The position numbers and the translations under genes are program-made. A stretch of DNA of 64,000 nt from Syngnathus acus (Eukaryota; Chordata; Actinopteri; Syngnathiformes; Syngnathidae). Position 1 is the stretch's first letter, and every line of letters begins with the position of its first letter. Where the stretch lies: NCBI RefSeq assembly GCF_901709675.1, contig NC_051097.1:4466039-4530038 (forward strand), written 5' to 3'. Below the pieces are notes generated by a model. It saw nothing but the letters and a program-made list of their open reading frames with translations, was not told where the DNA came from and searched no databases. Below are positions 14,331 to 25,200 of the stretch, piece after piece.

Positions 14331-14882
14331 AAACGAAGACTTTGGACATCACTCACCAACCAACCTTCATTTTCCACTTTGTGTTGTCATTCAGAATGTT
14401 CCGTCTCACCAACTGCCAACTCCCTCGGGTTCATTAGTATTGGTGTCATGGCGTGGCTGAAATAACTCTGTCTGCAGGTGTAATGAATAAAGACAGGCGG
14501 CACGGAGCCGTCACTCTCTGGACAGGCTTTATGGTGAAAGACAAACAGCACTGAGAGAAAGCAAAGGACAAATAAAAGGCCTTTTGGTATTCGACCTTGC
14601 GTTGGCCGAAATTGTGTAATAATAGATTAAAATTGGTAATTCTTATTTAATAGTATAATGGTACAACAAATCTACCTGCAAAACAGTGTTTAGTTCCATG
14701 AGTGTAGAAAAGTGTGACTTTTATATGTTCTATATATTAAAAAAAAGTGAGTTAGGGTAATGGAAGAGGTGCGATGAATAATCGATTAATCGACAACTAA
14801 TCAGTCAATGAATTCATCATTAATGATTTTTAATAATCAATTATTTGTTTGGATACTTTTTTCCATATGAAATTGTCTAAAT

Positions 14883-15545
14883 CATAGACCCAAGTCTCGG
14901 GGCCAGATACGGCCCGCCACCTCATTTCAAAGTCAAAGTCAAAGTCAGCTTTATTGTCAATCCCCTCATATGGCAAGACAAATTCCGTTTCCTCCATCCC
15001 ACGGTGACGAGACATACAAGTAGGCGACACAAAACAAAAACAAGAAGAAATAAATAATAAATAAAATAAAACGAGCGATGAATAAAAACAGACCAATAAC
15101 CCATTGAATATGAGGGGCAAAACCAAGCCAGTGAGCATACAGCAAGAACAGGACGCTACGCTGAAAGGGGGAGCGAGTTCAGGATCCTAACAGCCTGGAG
15201 TACGAAGCTGTTGGAAAGTCTGGTGGTGCGGGAGCGCAGGCTCCTGTACCGCCTCCCAGAGGGCAGAAGTTCAAACAAAGAGTGAGCGGGGTGACTCACA
15301 TCACTCACAATCTTGGTCGCCTTGCGAGTGAGATGGGAGGTGTAAATGTCCTTCAAGGAGGGGAGAGAAGCACCAATAGTCTTACTAGCCGTTTTTATGT
15401 CATTTTATGTGGCCCGTGAAGACAAATTGTGAAAAAACTTCATGTGCCAATACTTAAAAATTGAGTTCACTTTTAAAAAATAGAGTTATTGCTTGCAATT
15501 TTTATTTCCATTCATTTTTTGACAAAATTTTGTTTGACACCCCTG
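14883..15545. mobile_element. hAT-type non-autonomous element, interrupted by a LINE 3' end
   Basis: The right end reads TTTGACACCCCTG, the usual inverted end of a fish hAT family that begins CAGGGGTGTCAAAC. The interior has GGGGCCAGATACGGCCCGCC and TATGTGGCCCGTGAAGAC, shared with the element at 47856-48183. It is bounded by near-identical 8-bp duplications, GTCTAAAT at 14875-14882 and GTCTAAAC at 15546-15553, which is the hAT target-site length. The left end is degenerate. A 472-bp insertion at 14928-15399 splits it. Confidence 0.75.
14928..15399 (-). mobile_element. 5'-truncated LINE (non-LTR retrotransposon) 3' end inserted in the hAT element
   Basis: Read on the minus strand, 15156-15356 encodes a peptide with LFELLPSGRRYRSLRSRTT and FVLQAVRILNSL, typical of the C-terminal end of fish non-LTR reverse-transcriptase ORFs. 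On the plus strand it starts with the common AAAGTCAAAGTCAGCTTTAT 3'-end motif. It is flanked by TCATTT at 14922-14927 and again from 15400, a short target-site duplication that cuts the hAT sequence CCTCATTTTATGTGG. The family (Rex/L2-like or other) cannot be fixed by eye. It is dead: only the last part of the ORF and the 3'UTR are present. Confidence 0.75.
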
Positions 15546-17698
15546 GTCTAAACCCTTCGAAATTGCATCTTGTCAATGGTTATTGTTCCCAAATCTCCGT
15601 CATCGTCCATGAAAATTGTGTTGAATCATCATTGCATTTACTTAAGAAAGCATTGATCAGCATTTTTGCCTATTTTCTAACATGTTACAAACCAAAACAA
15701 CGAGTAGAACATAGATGAATCATAAAGTCAGTGTCATTGTAAAATACTTTAGTTTTGTTTGATAGTTCTTGTATGTGTGTGGCTTCGGCTGCCTGCAAAT
15801 GTGCTGATGTCTGTAGTGGATCAATGCTCAGCTGATGCTCTGATACTGACACCAAACAGCAACATTTGTTGCCTCTGCTTTGCTTTATTTAGATATTCTG
15901 TGTGTGTGTGTGAGACTGTGTGTTTCTGCAGCGTGTGTGTGTTTGTTGGTGAAGCAGCAGTTTGGGCTTGGCCCGTGTGTTAGGGTTGGTGTATGTGGAT
16001 CGATGGCAGTAATCCAGAGCAGATTAAAAGAGCATTAATACTGGCAACGATAACGTAAACGGTACGGACCGAGTTCTCCATTGATCCGTAGGAACCTGAT
16101 CTAGACTGGTTCCTGGAAGAGAACGGGAGGCAGCAAGTGGGGGAGGGAAAGCTGACTGACCGTATGCCCTCCTGAGAGAGAGTTTTATGTTTTTGCCACC
16201 GAAATAGAAGGGAAATAAAGACAATAAATGGGAAACAGCATATTTTACTGACTTTAAAACAAAGTCCATGCATGGAACTTGCATAATTGTGGAGATGTTT
16301 ATACTCTCGGAGTGTGTTTATGTCATGGGAGTTGATGCAACTCAGCTAATATTGATAATGGCCAATGTCTGATTCAGCAGCATGTATGTTGAAGTTCACT
16401 GTTATCAAGCATGATTCACTGGTTATTTGCTCAGTGCGTGGTAAAAGAGGCTTTTTTTTTTACATTTACGTAATTTAATGATATTGTCTAGTAGACAAAT
16501 ACTGTATAGTAGTACAATGGGTTTTTTTTTGCCATTAGCAATAATGATCGTATAAAATACTGAATTATGACTTAATCCCCTATTTCCAATAATTATGAAA
16601 TAGAGAAAATATAGTATTATCTCCCCTCCAGAGAGTGTTTCTTCAGATGACCTGAGGCTTATCATTGGCTCTGCTTGTGCTGATAAATCAGAAGCAAACC
16701 TGAACATGAAGAAAACTGATGGTCAGCCCCCACCCCCCCACCCTTTTCTTCAAATTTTGTGGTAAAAGCATTAAAAGGAGCTCTCGTTTTGATGTGCATT
16801 AGACTTATGAGATTGGCTGGAATCCACTTCTATTTGATTGTGCCACATAACTGGATTCATTTAGTTGATACTGTCTCTTATTGGATTAGGTTTTAGATTA
16901 GATGGATAGGATCCAATTGTAGATATTACAGCCTTTATTAGTGACAGTTTACCGGGAGGGAGTAGCTAGAAATGTGTGTGCCTCCATTCACTATCTGGCC
17001 ATCGAGAACTTCCATTTATCATCCTCACTCATTGACTATCCATTCTGAACCATTCTTCCAAATGATCTACATCCGCTCATTATCTATACCCAATCCTTGT
17101 GCCAACCACTGCACCCCATAATATACTTCCACTTTCACTCCACAAAATCGTAAATACAATTTTGTTGCAACTGTTTTGCTGTCTAGGCTGATTTGCATAT
17201 TACAGACAGAAATCTGATTAATTTATATGACCTGGCAATGGTTAAAATAGAGACAAAAGAGTTGAGCAGTTTTCCAGGATTTCGCTTCATAGCTCCACAA
17301 CCGCTGGATCAATCACCAATAACAATCCAATCTATTGATGGCAGAATATTATCTTTCTACCTGTGTTTGCTCTCTGCCGTGTGCTGTGTGCTTTGAGACA
17401 GACCACCGATGGCTTCGGGACACCAAAAACAAAGCTGATAAGACCGAGTACAGAGAAGCCAGTTAACTCATCATCTATTAGTCTAGTGTGTGTATGTGTG
17501 GTGTGTGCGTGTGACTAAACAGTGGCTGCCTTTGACTCATCCTCAGTCAACATTTAGCAAGTCAAGGTTAGTGAATGTTTTCCCTGAAGCCTTTATATCT
17601 CTCCAATGATACTTGCTTGGAAATTCAAACTTGTTTTTTAGCAATTTGGAGGCTAGTTCCTCATTCTGGTGAGATTGTGTCATGCGTGGACGGACGAA

Positions 17699-17769
17699 TG
17701 GATGGATGGATGGATGGATGGATGGATGGATGGATGGATGGATGGATGGATGGATGGATGGATGGATGG

Positions 17770-17805
<36 letters not shown>

Positions 17806-17873
17806 ATGGATGGATGGATGGATGGATGGATGGATGGATGGATGGATGGATGGATGGATGGATGGATGGATGG
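17699..17873. repeat. (GGAT)n tetranucleotide array
   Basis: About 44 GGAT/TGGA units, nearly perfect, with one GGAC variant near 17776. The repetitive open frames across it in all frames are artefacts. Fish SINE tails end in GGATGGATGGA and may seed such arrays, although no SINE body adjoins this one. Confidence 0.97.
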
Positions 17874-17977
17874 ACAGGGATGAAAATGAGTGGATGGATG
17901 AAAATGAAGTACGTTTTTCAGTGGTCAAATGACAAGACTGGTACCAAAAGATTGGAAACTAACAGAGGCAGAGATCA

Positions 17978-18108
17978 TCCAACCATCCATCCATCCATCC
18001 ATGCATCCATCCACCCACCCATCATCCATCCATCTATTTATCCATCCATCCATCCATCCATCCATCCATCCATCCATCCATCCATCCATCCATCCATCCA
18101 TCCAACCT
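17978..18108. repeat. (ATCC)n tetranucleotide array, inverted relative to the GGAT array
   Basis: About 30 ATCC/CCAT units with a few variant units (CCACCC, TATTT). This is the reverse complement of the array ending at 17873, from which it is separated by about 104 bp of non-repetitive DNA. Confidence 0.95.
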
Positions 18109-18929
18109 TTGTCTGGTGGAATCACCATATACATGGTGGACTGATAATAGTGTACAAAGAGAATCCTTTTTTGAGTGGTCACACAACTATTTGGCGACTA
18201 TATCCTTTGTTGCCATCCCAATCAAACAGCTGCAAAACACAATTGAATCTTATGTTCCCAATCACAAATACCTACCAACCTACACACTCAGAGCACATTG
18301 ACACCATTAATTGTATGCTCCTATTGATCTCCAATCAGTTGCACTAATGATTAAGTGCTTCAGCCGCTAAGTGTATTGAATAGCTCTGATGTAATTCCAT
18401 ATTTTTCTTTACGTTAAAAACGTCTTCAAGGAACGGGTGATTACACTTTTAGTGCTCCTGTGGGTATTTCCACCAGTATGTTTGTGGAATTGATCTCAAA
18501 CAAGTTTGTGTATGTGTGTTTACATTAACAGAGACAGTGTGGCTCATTGATTTAATTAATAGTCATAGAGTACAACTTTTGCCACTGCTTATACTACAGG
18601 CAGCAAAACTAGTGTGACATCACAGCCACGACTGAACTTAACAAAGAAGAAAGTGTTGCAATATCCTGTTATGATACTTACTATATTTGGGGAGTTTTCC
18701 TTTTAAAAATAGCCAGAGATGCAATGTACTGTCGAGACAGAGGGAGAGCATTTCCGGTGGGAAGAGGAAATGATCACAGTACATTAAGCACAACCACACA
18801 CACATATACCGGGATATTATGTAGTGCTGATTGCTAAGTGCTAAAATATTGCACGCCTTAACATAAATCTATTATATAGTGCATGTGTGTGTGTGTATGT
18901 GTGCGTGTGTGCGTGTGTGTCTGACGACA

Positions 18930-19210
18930 ATAAAAAAATCATTGTGAGTGTCTTGTCCACATACATACATGAAATTTGACCTCTGCCTTTGACCTGTCAC
19001 ACTAGTGGACATAGCAAACACACTCTCAGCGGCACACACTGGGGGCAGGGAGCTACTGAAGCAAGCGCCCGGTGAGCAGTACAGGGTGTCAGTGTCTTGC
19101 TCAAGGACACCACAGTGTGTGTGGGGCGGTGTTTGGGGTGAATGGTCTTGAACTGAGGTCCACAGAGCGGTATTAGACAATCCGAACCACTTGGCAACGG
19201 CTGACTATGG
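18930..19210. repeat. Teleost interspersed repeat fragment
   Basis: Contains TGACCTGTCACACTAGTGGA, GGTGTCAGTGTCTTGCTCAA and a CCACTTGGCAAC-like end, a word order I recognise as a common dispersed fish repeat (retroposon-derived). It is preceded by a degenerate GT run. No coding capacity. Class not certain. Confidence 0.5.
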
Positions 19211-19219
19211 ACAGGATAC

Positions 19220-19664
19220 ATACGATGTATACTAAGGCTTTTTTTTTTAAGGTGACCATGTATCATATCGTGATCATAAGCAGAAATCGATCACACGCTG
19301 CCCGCTCAACATAGAGTACAACTACAACTTGAGATAAGGCTTAAAAAATTACCATGTATGGTAGGTATTTTTAATAACTAATTGATCATGCCTTTTTTTA
19401 AATAAAAATAATGACCATGAATAGTAATACCTTTTTAAAAAAATGACCATGTTTAGTAATGACCACGTATCATAAGGCTTTTTGGAATAAAAAAAGACAA
19501 TGTACATTCAGGCTTTTTGTTAACAAAAAAAATATATACATATGTATAGTAAGGCTTTTTTATATTAAAGAATCTGTGTGTATAATAAGTTTTTTTTTTT
19601 TAAATAATCACAATATGTGGTAAGGTTTTTTTAATATAGAAAATGAAAAAATATAGAAAGGCAT

Positions 19665-19695
<31 letters not shown>

Positions 19696-20150
19696 TTCAA
19701 GGCGGCTCGGTGGAGCACTGGTTAGCACATCCGCCTTACAGTTAGGGGGGCGTGGGTTCGATTCCACCTCCGACCCTCACTGTGTGGAGTTTGCATGTTC
19801 TCCCTGTGCCCACGTGGGTTTTCTCCAGGCACCCCGGTTTCCTCCCACATCCCAAAAACATGCTTGATAGGCTGATTGAGCACTCCAAATTGCCCCGAGG
19901 TGTGAGTGTGAGTGTGAGTGTGAGTGCGGATGGTTGTTCGTCTCTGTGTGCCCTGCGATTGGCTGGCAACCGGTTCAGGGTGTCCCCCGCCTACTGTCCG
20001 ATGACGGCTGGGATAGGCTACAGCATGCCCGTGACCCCCGTGGGGACAAAGCGGTACAGAAAATGGATGAATGGATTTATTTATTTATTCCTTTATGTAT
20101 TTATTTATGATTAAATGGCTTAAAAATGACCATACTTTTTTATGATATTG
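19220..20150. repeat. Degenerate AAGGCTTTTTT minisatellite, split by a SINE
   Basis: Irregular repetition of a unit of roughly 55-65 bp built around TAAGGCTTTTTT, A-rich sequence and TGACCATGTAT occurs from about 19230 to 19680, and a further ATGGCTTAAAAATGACCATA copy lies past the SINE at about 20116. The units are strongly diverged. Confidence 0.55.
19699..20074 (+). mobile_element. tRNA-derived SINE, full length
   Basis: Starts with a tRNA-like head (GGCGGCTCGG, ACTGGTTAGCAC) with a perfect B-box GGTTCGATTCC at 19755-19765. The common fish SINE body follows (GTTTGCATGTTCTCC, CCCTGCGATTGGCTGGCAAC, GGCTGGGATAGGCT), and it ends in a short GGATGAATGG tail. It is flanked by identical 16-bp direct repeats ATTTATTTATTTATTC at 19683-19698 and 20075-20090, consistent with a target-site duplication, although the TTTA-rich site makes the exact boundary soft. 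Confidence 0.85.
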
Positions 20151-21914
20151 AAAGATATAGTAGTTAGCTATGTTGACTGCTAATATTTAGAAGACCTAGT
20201 TTCAGTCGTGACAAGTTGCTGACAAAAGATTGAACAGAACAATCATTCAGTTCTGCTGGCTCCTGATTGAGTGTTTTGATGTGCCAAAATGTGGCGCCAC
20301 ACTCCAGCAGCGAAATGTATGTTGAAGGACGACTTTACTACTTACCCTGCACTTACATGCCCTCAGTGTAATGGATACCAGGCTTAAGTGGTAATGGTGC
20401 AATAAAAAAAATGATACAGAGTGCCAGAGAAGGCACGGCATGGTGAAAGGAAAAAAAAAAGGGATGAAGCAAGTCAGAATGATAGGAGGGGCAGGAAGAT
20501 GAGCGAGAGGCAGTCGAGAGTGATGCAAGCAGGCCAAAATAAGTAAAATGAAGAAGGTGGTGAAGGAGGATGGATGAAAGATGATGGCGCAGAGAGCTAA
20601 TAGAGATAAAAGAGTGATGATGAAAGCAATCGTGAAGGGGCCTAAAAGATGAAGCAAAAAAAATATTTTCATTCCCTTAGCACCACAAGTGTCAATTGGA
20701 GTGAATTGTAAATGTCTTCAAGTATTGACTTTTTTTGAAATAACTGCATTTTTTTTGCTAGTTTTCTGTTGCTAACACAATTCATGAGACAACAATGTTT
20801 TTTTAGACCGTGTCTGCATTATCCAATAAGTGAGTGCATTTTTACCAAAGATACTTTTATCAGATGCTGTCAGATCATTGTTTAGTTCTCTACTTTGATT
20901 TTTGTTTCACAGTATTTGGAGTAAGAAACTTAGAGATACATAATAGATTACTTGGATAAAAATAGATTCCTAACTAGATAACTATGACAATTTATGAGTT
21001 GCCATACCCTTATATGTAATTAATGGAACACTAAGCAAACTGTATCCAAAGGCTGTCTGTGACTGTTTACGGGTGAAACGAGAATAAAGTCTGAATCCAC
21101 ATCATGTGGACATTCAACTCTCATCCAAGTATGATGTCAGTTCATCAGTCTATAGGTTTGTTGAGTCTTGGAGTCACATGGGGGGGAAATACAATTATTT
21201 GACAAATGGCCTCAAAAGAGAGAACAACTTAACAAATTGCTGTGTTAAAAGGATCCGAGTCCTCCTACTTTAATGTAGATTGTTCTTTGAGGAAGGAAGA
21301 ATTGACTTCTACTCTGGACTGAATAATACCGACATAACAAAATTGATTGCAGTATCTTCTGATCAATGACGTTACTACAATCATCATGTATTACTATGAT
21401 CAAAACCAAGGAGGTCAACTAACCAAGCGGTCTTCCATATTTTCTGCTCATACTGTCTGTGTTTATAGACGTCTTTAGCGACACGGCGGAGATCTGATGA
21501 AAGACAGCACAACCATGCCTTATTGATCCCATTGATCCCGTCTCACCTTTAAAGAATACAGCCCTCCTCCCCTTTACGCTCACCAACTGCTTATTCTCAA
21601 TATTACCCCGTGCTCCCAGACCGATAAACGCATTTTGAATAATATAATTGCGCATTTGATCCTCGCTGTAACCCCGATCAGACGGTGAAAAAAAAACAAA
21701 AAACTGATTGAATCACTCATACGTGCTGCTTGTTCATTGATGGCAGCGGTTGTGTTTGTATGTGTGTGTGTGTCTGAGCGATCTCGTCTTACAATTGACA
21801 CTTGGCATTTTTTTCATCCATTGTGTGATTTAAAAACTGCCCCTCTCGATTGGAATAAAATATTGACTCTTACATTCTTCATGTCTTGTGTTATTTCCCA
21901 TTCATCGGTTGTAG

Positions 21915-22204
21915 CGTGCAAGCGGAAGGAGCAAGACACAGCAAAGGAGCGCAACAACACACCAAAGAAATCCCGGCTGGTCTTCACCGACCTGCAGAGG
22001 CGAACGCTGCTGGCCATCTTCAAAGAAAACAAGCGACCTTCCAAAGAGATGCAGCTCACCATCTCGCAGCAACTGGGCCTCGAACTCACCACCGTCAGCA
22101 ATTTCTTCATGAACGCCCGCCGTCGGAGTCTGGACAAATGGACAGATGACGGAGCTAGTCCCGGCGCCCAATCTTCAGCGTCCAGCACTTGTACCAAAGC
22201 GTGA
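21915..22204 (+). CDS. onecut2: onecut2 exon 2: homeodomain and C-terminus
   Basis: Second and last coding exon. The acceptor TTGTAG|CGTGCAAG completes the split alanine codon from exon 1 and continues CKRKEQDTAKERNN. The divergent homeodomain covers about residues 416-475 of the 494-residue protein. Its recognition helix reads VSNFFMNARRRS, with Phe at homeodomain position 48 and Met at position 50, the ONECUT hallmark in place of the usual Trp48 and Gln/Lys50. The tail ends SSASSTCTKA and TGA, identical in its last residues to ONECUT2. The open frame reported upstream of the acceptor is intronic. CUT domain and homeodomain bind DNA together as one bipartite unit. Confidence 0.97.
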
Positions 22205-22227
22205 CAATAGGTGGCTGGGTAGATGAC

Positions 22228-22256
22228 GGGGTTGGGGTGGGGTGGGGTGGGGTGGG
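22228..22256 (+). repeat. GGGGT minisatellite / G-quadruplex motif in the onecut2 3'UTR
   Basis: Six G-runs (five of four G and one of three) separated by one or two T, beginning 24 nt after the onecut2 stop codon, on the mRNA-sense strand. It satisfies the usual G4 rule with very short loops. Confidence 0.9.
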
Positions 22257-25200
22257 TTGAGGTAGCGGGATTGCAAGGTTGAGGGCACGGGTCGAGGTTT
22301 GGCCCGATCCAAGCAAGGAGCGGAAACCAAAAGTTTTACTTTTTCTTTTGTTTGTCTGTTTGTGTTTGTCAAAGGTGACAAACTGAGAGAGGGGCTGCTC
22401 ACTGTGACGACTTGTAGCCAAACCGCCTTTTCCAAAATCCATAACAAATCCATTCAGAAGCTGAAGGGTAGAAGCTTTGCCAGAGAACAAAATGATCAAA
22501 AACATAAACCATAAAAAAAAGGGAAAAAGCTTCATGCTGGTGTCTCATTTAGATCAAGAAACTGACACACTAGCCCAAATACCAAAGACGAGAGGACAAT
22601 ATATTGTTTTCTATTATGCAATATAAGCTAGGAACCAACCAATGGACTAACCAATGAAAGCTTTATGACTACAGAATGTGCAAAGAATAAATGGACATTT
22701 CATCAGATGTCCAAAACCTAGGTTACTTATTATACCAAACCAAAGAGCATGGAATTGTTTCTCTCCAATGAAAACATCAGACTTGCTTATGATTTTTTTT
22801 TTTGACAAAGTAACAGTTCACATTTAGGTTCAGTTACAGTAACAGAAAGTAATTTCCCTTCCAGAAGAGCGTTCAACATAGGCTACAATTATTACTTCAC
22901 AAGCATCACTTTAAGCTTCAATCTTACCAAAGATAAAATTACACAATTGAACAATTCTTCACGTTAGGAAATGGCTTACAACGGAAGCACAAAGACACTA
23001 TCGACCTTTCTCACCGTCTGAGCCATGTAGAACTGCAAGTTTTCCTCAAATTCAGTATAGTGAATATGTACGTCTGTGAGCACAATGTTGAAGCACATTT
23101 TTTTTGTTTTGCAATAGAACTGGGGCTCTCTCTGCCAAGCTGAGTGGTTTTTCGCATCTTAGAAAACTCAGGATGCCATTTTTCTAAACAGTGGCTGAAA
23201 TCCACTCTGCGTTTGAGTCATCACACGCTGTAATGTATAAATGTACATTCATAAATTCACACAACTTTTAGTCATTTCCAAAATGCGTTGCCTAAATTTA
23301 CAATCTGACAGAAACATGGTCAAGCTTAATCGGTTGAGCTAAAAATCGCTTTGTGAAAGTGGATCGTACAGTTTTTACAATTTAAAGCCTGTCATTTTAC
23401 TCCAATTATGTATTTAGATATTTATTGTAGAACAGTTTTTATAATATGTTTGTTGGAAACCGTATTACACGTTTGGTGGTCCTCAAATCATTTTCTGCCA
23501 GCCCAGTAAAAATGTATCTTTGACGTCAATAGCCGTCACTGGCAGTGAATGACTTAATGATCAGTGATATCAAACATTTCAACACTAGTTCTTCCTTTTT
23601 GGTTTAAATCTTACTAGACCTTTTAGGACTGCCATTAAACCATTGTAAAGACTAACAGTTGAGGAGGCCATTTGATCATGCGGGGAACGGACTTCCCAGG
23701 CGAATCAGGGCCTTTGTAATAGTTAAAGAGGACAATCTAAAGACGATGTCTGGAAAGTCCGTCTCCTGCAGAGGATCATTGGCTTCGTAAGCAAGAGGAC
23801 ATATAGCGCTTCAGACAAATCAGTTTGATAAAAACTCCATCGTCAGATATCAACTTTTGTTTGCAGCTTAGGCTTTATTTGATGTCCATAAGAAAGTGAC
23901 CCAGCACGTATTGTTACCAATACACTGTATACGATAACTCTGTATAGCCTTTCCCATATGATGTAAATACTTAAGCCCCCACAAAACACCTCGACCGCCA
24001 TCACCTCCTACTGCATCTGGCAGCCTTTATGATCCATAATCACCTCATCAATCATCTCTTACGTGAGCTATCAAACCAAAAAATAGCAACCAAACCAAAG
24101 CAAAGGCATCAGTCAGCAGCCCCTGCTCCTTTAGAAACCCCAGGCTGAGTCCGAGCCTGGTTAGAAGCAAGCCAAAGGCTTGCAATTGAAAAAAAAAAAT
24201 GGACACTGAGACTTTTTCTATTTATTGACAAATCGAAACCAAAGAAAACCCTTTTTCTGCACCTAGCTGTTCCAACAAACGGACTTAAGATGGAAGAGTA
24301 TTACTACCAAAAACAAACAAAAAATATTTCAGAAAAAAAATTAAAAAAAGAGTGGATTCAGCGATGTCAAGGATAGAGGACGACGCTGTGAGGAGGAGGG
24401 GAGGGAAATGGATGACATCACAGGAGAGGAGAAATAGCTTTGTTCTGGCTGATGTCGAGTCAGGCCGGCCAAGTATGGGACTGAAAAAGGGAAAACCACA
24501 CAGGAAGGAGGGAAGAAGAACGCGAAGGATGGCGTCATCAACGTTCTTCTCTCCGACCTGCAAATGTCCGAACATTAATGTGTCTCTCACGGTTGAAGAG
24601 TGTCTTTAACGTGTGCCTATGCAGTTTTTCAAAGTAAAAATGGTTAAACGAACAACAGAAACCTCAGCTAACAAACCAAAGATTCACTGTTAAAGCCAGA
24701 AGCAGTTCTCCTCCTCTTGTAAAAGCCCAACTTTGGCTAAGCAACGTGTGTGCACCACTCACTTGATGTACTTTGAGTTCTCTCCCAAGCAATGTAGTAC
24801 TTTTCAACAAGGTTTACATTGTTGCCGTTCGTTTACATTATTTCCAGTCAAGTTTGCTTATCCCTGGTAACTAGCTTGCCAGCAAGTACTTATTCATTTC
24901 AATTCCTATCCAAACATGCATGCAATTTTAAATAGCAGTAGCTTCAGCAAGCTAATTTAGCTAAAGATAAAGTATACGATAAGAAAGAATCGTCTCATTT
25001 AGCCTTAGCCGTTAGCTTCTGCGCGAGGCAAGTCTACCTCTAAGTTTCCTGAGGCTTTCAGTGCTGGGAACCTTTATTGATTCCGGCCATTCAATCAATT
25101 ACCATTTTAAAGTGAAAAAAAACCCAAAAAAACAATAGCTAGCACCAGTTGTGAGCTAACTACAATGCTTCCATCATCTATGTTTTGCTTCCCCCCAGTC

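Larger units (their letters stand above)
8591..21914 (+). other. onecut2: onecut2 intron, 13.3 kb
   Basis: Bounded by GTAACT at the 5' side and TTGTAG at the 3' side, and joins the CUT exon to the homeobox exon in phase 1, as in other ONECUT genes. It contains the hAT/LINE nest at 14875-15553, the GGAT/ATCC arrays at 17699-18108, the SINE at 19699-20074 and several microsatellites. No exon of another gene was recognised. A non-repetitive stretch at about 12290-12540 with ATTAATGAGC and TATTGATCC words could be regulatory, but nothing in the sequence alone proves it. Confidence 0.85.

Noticed and set aside
17575-18347. Open frames of up to 221 codons with MDGW or SIHP repeats
   Set aside because: Direct translation of the GGAT/ATCC tetranucleotide arrays; open in all frames, with no start context or flanking exon.
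19643-20114. Open frames of 74-120 codons across the SINE
   Set aside because: Chance frames through a tRNA-derived SINE; the same peptides recur in the other copy at 33.7 kb.
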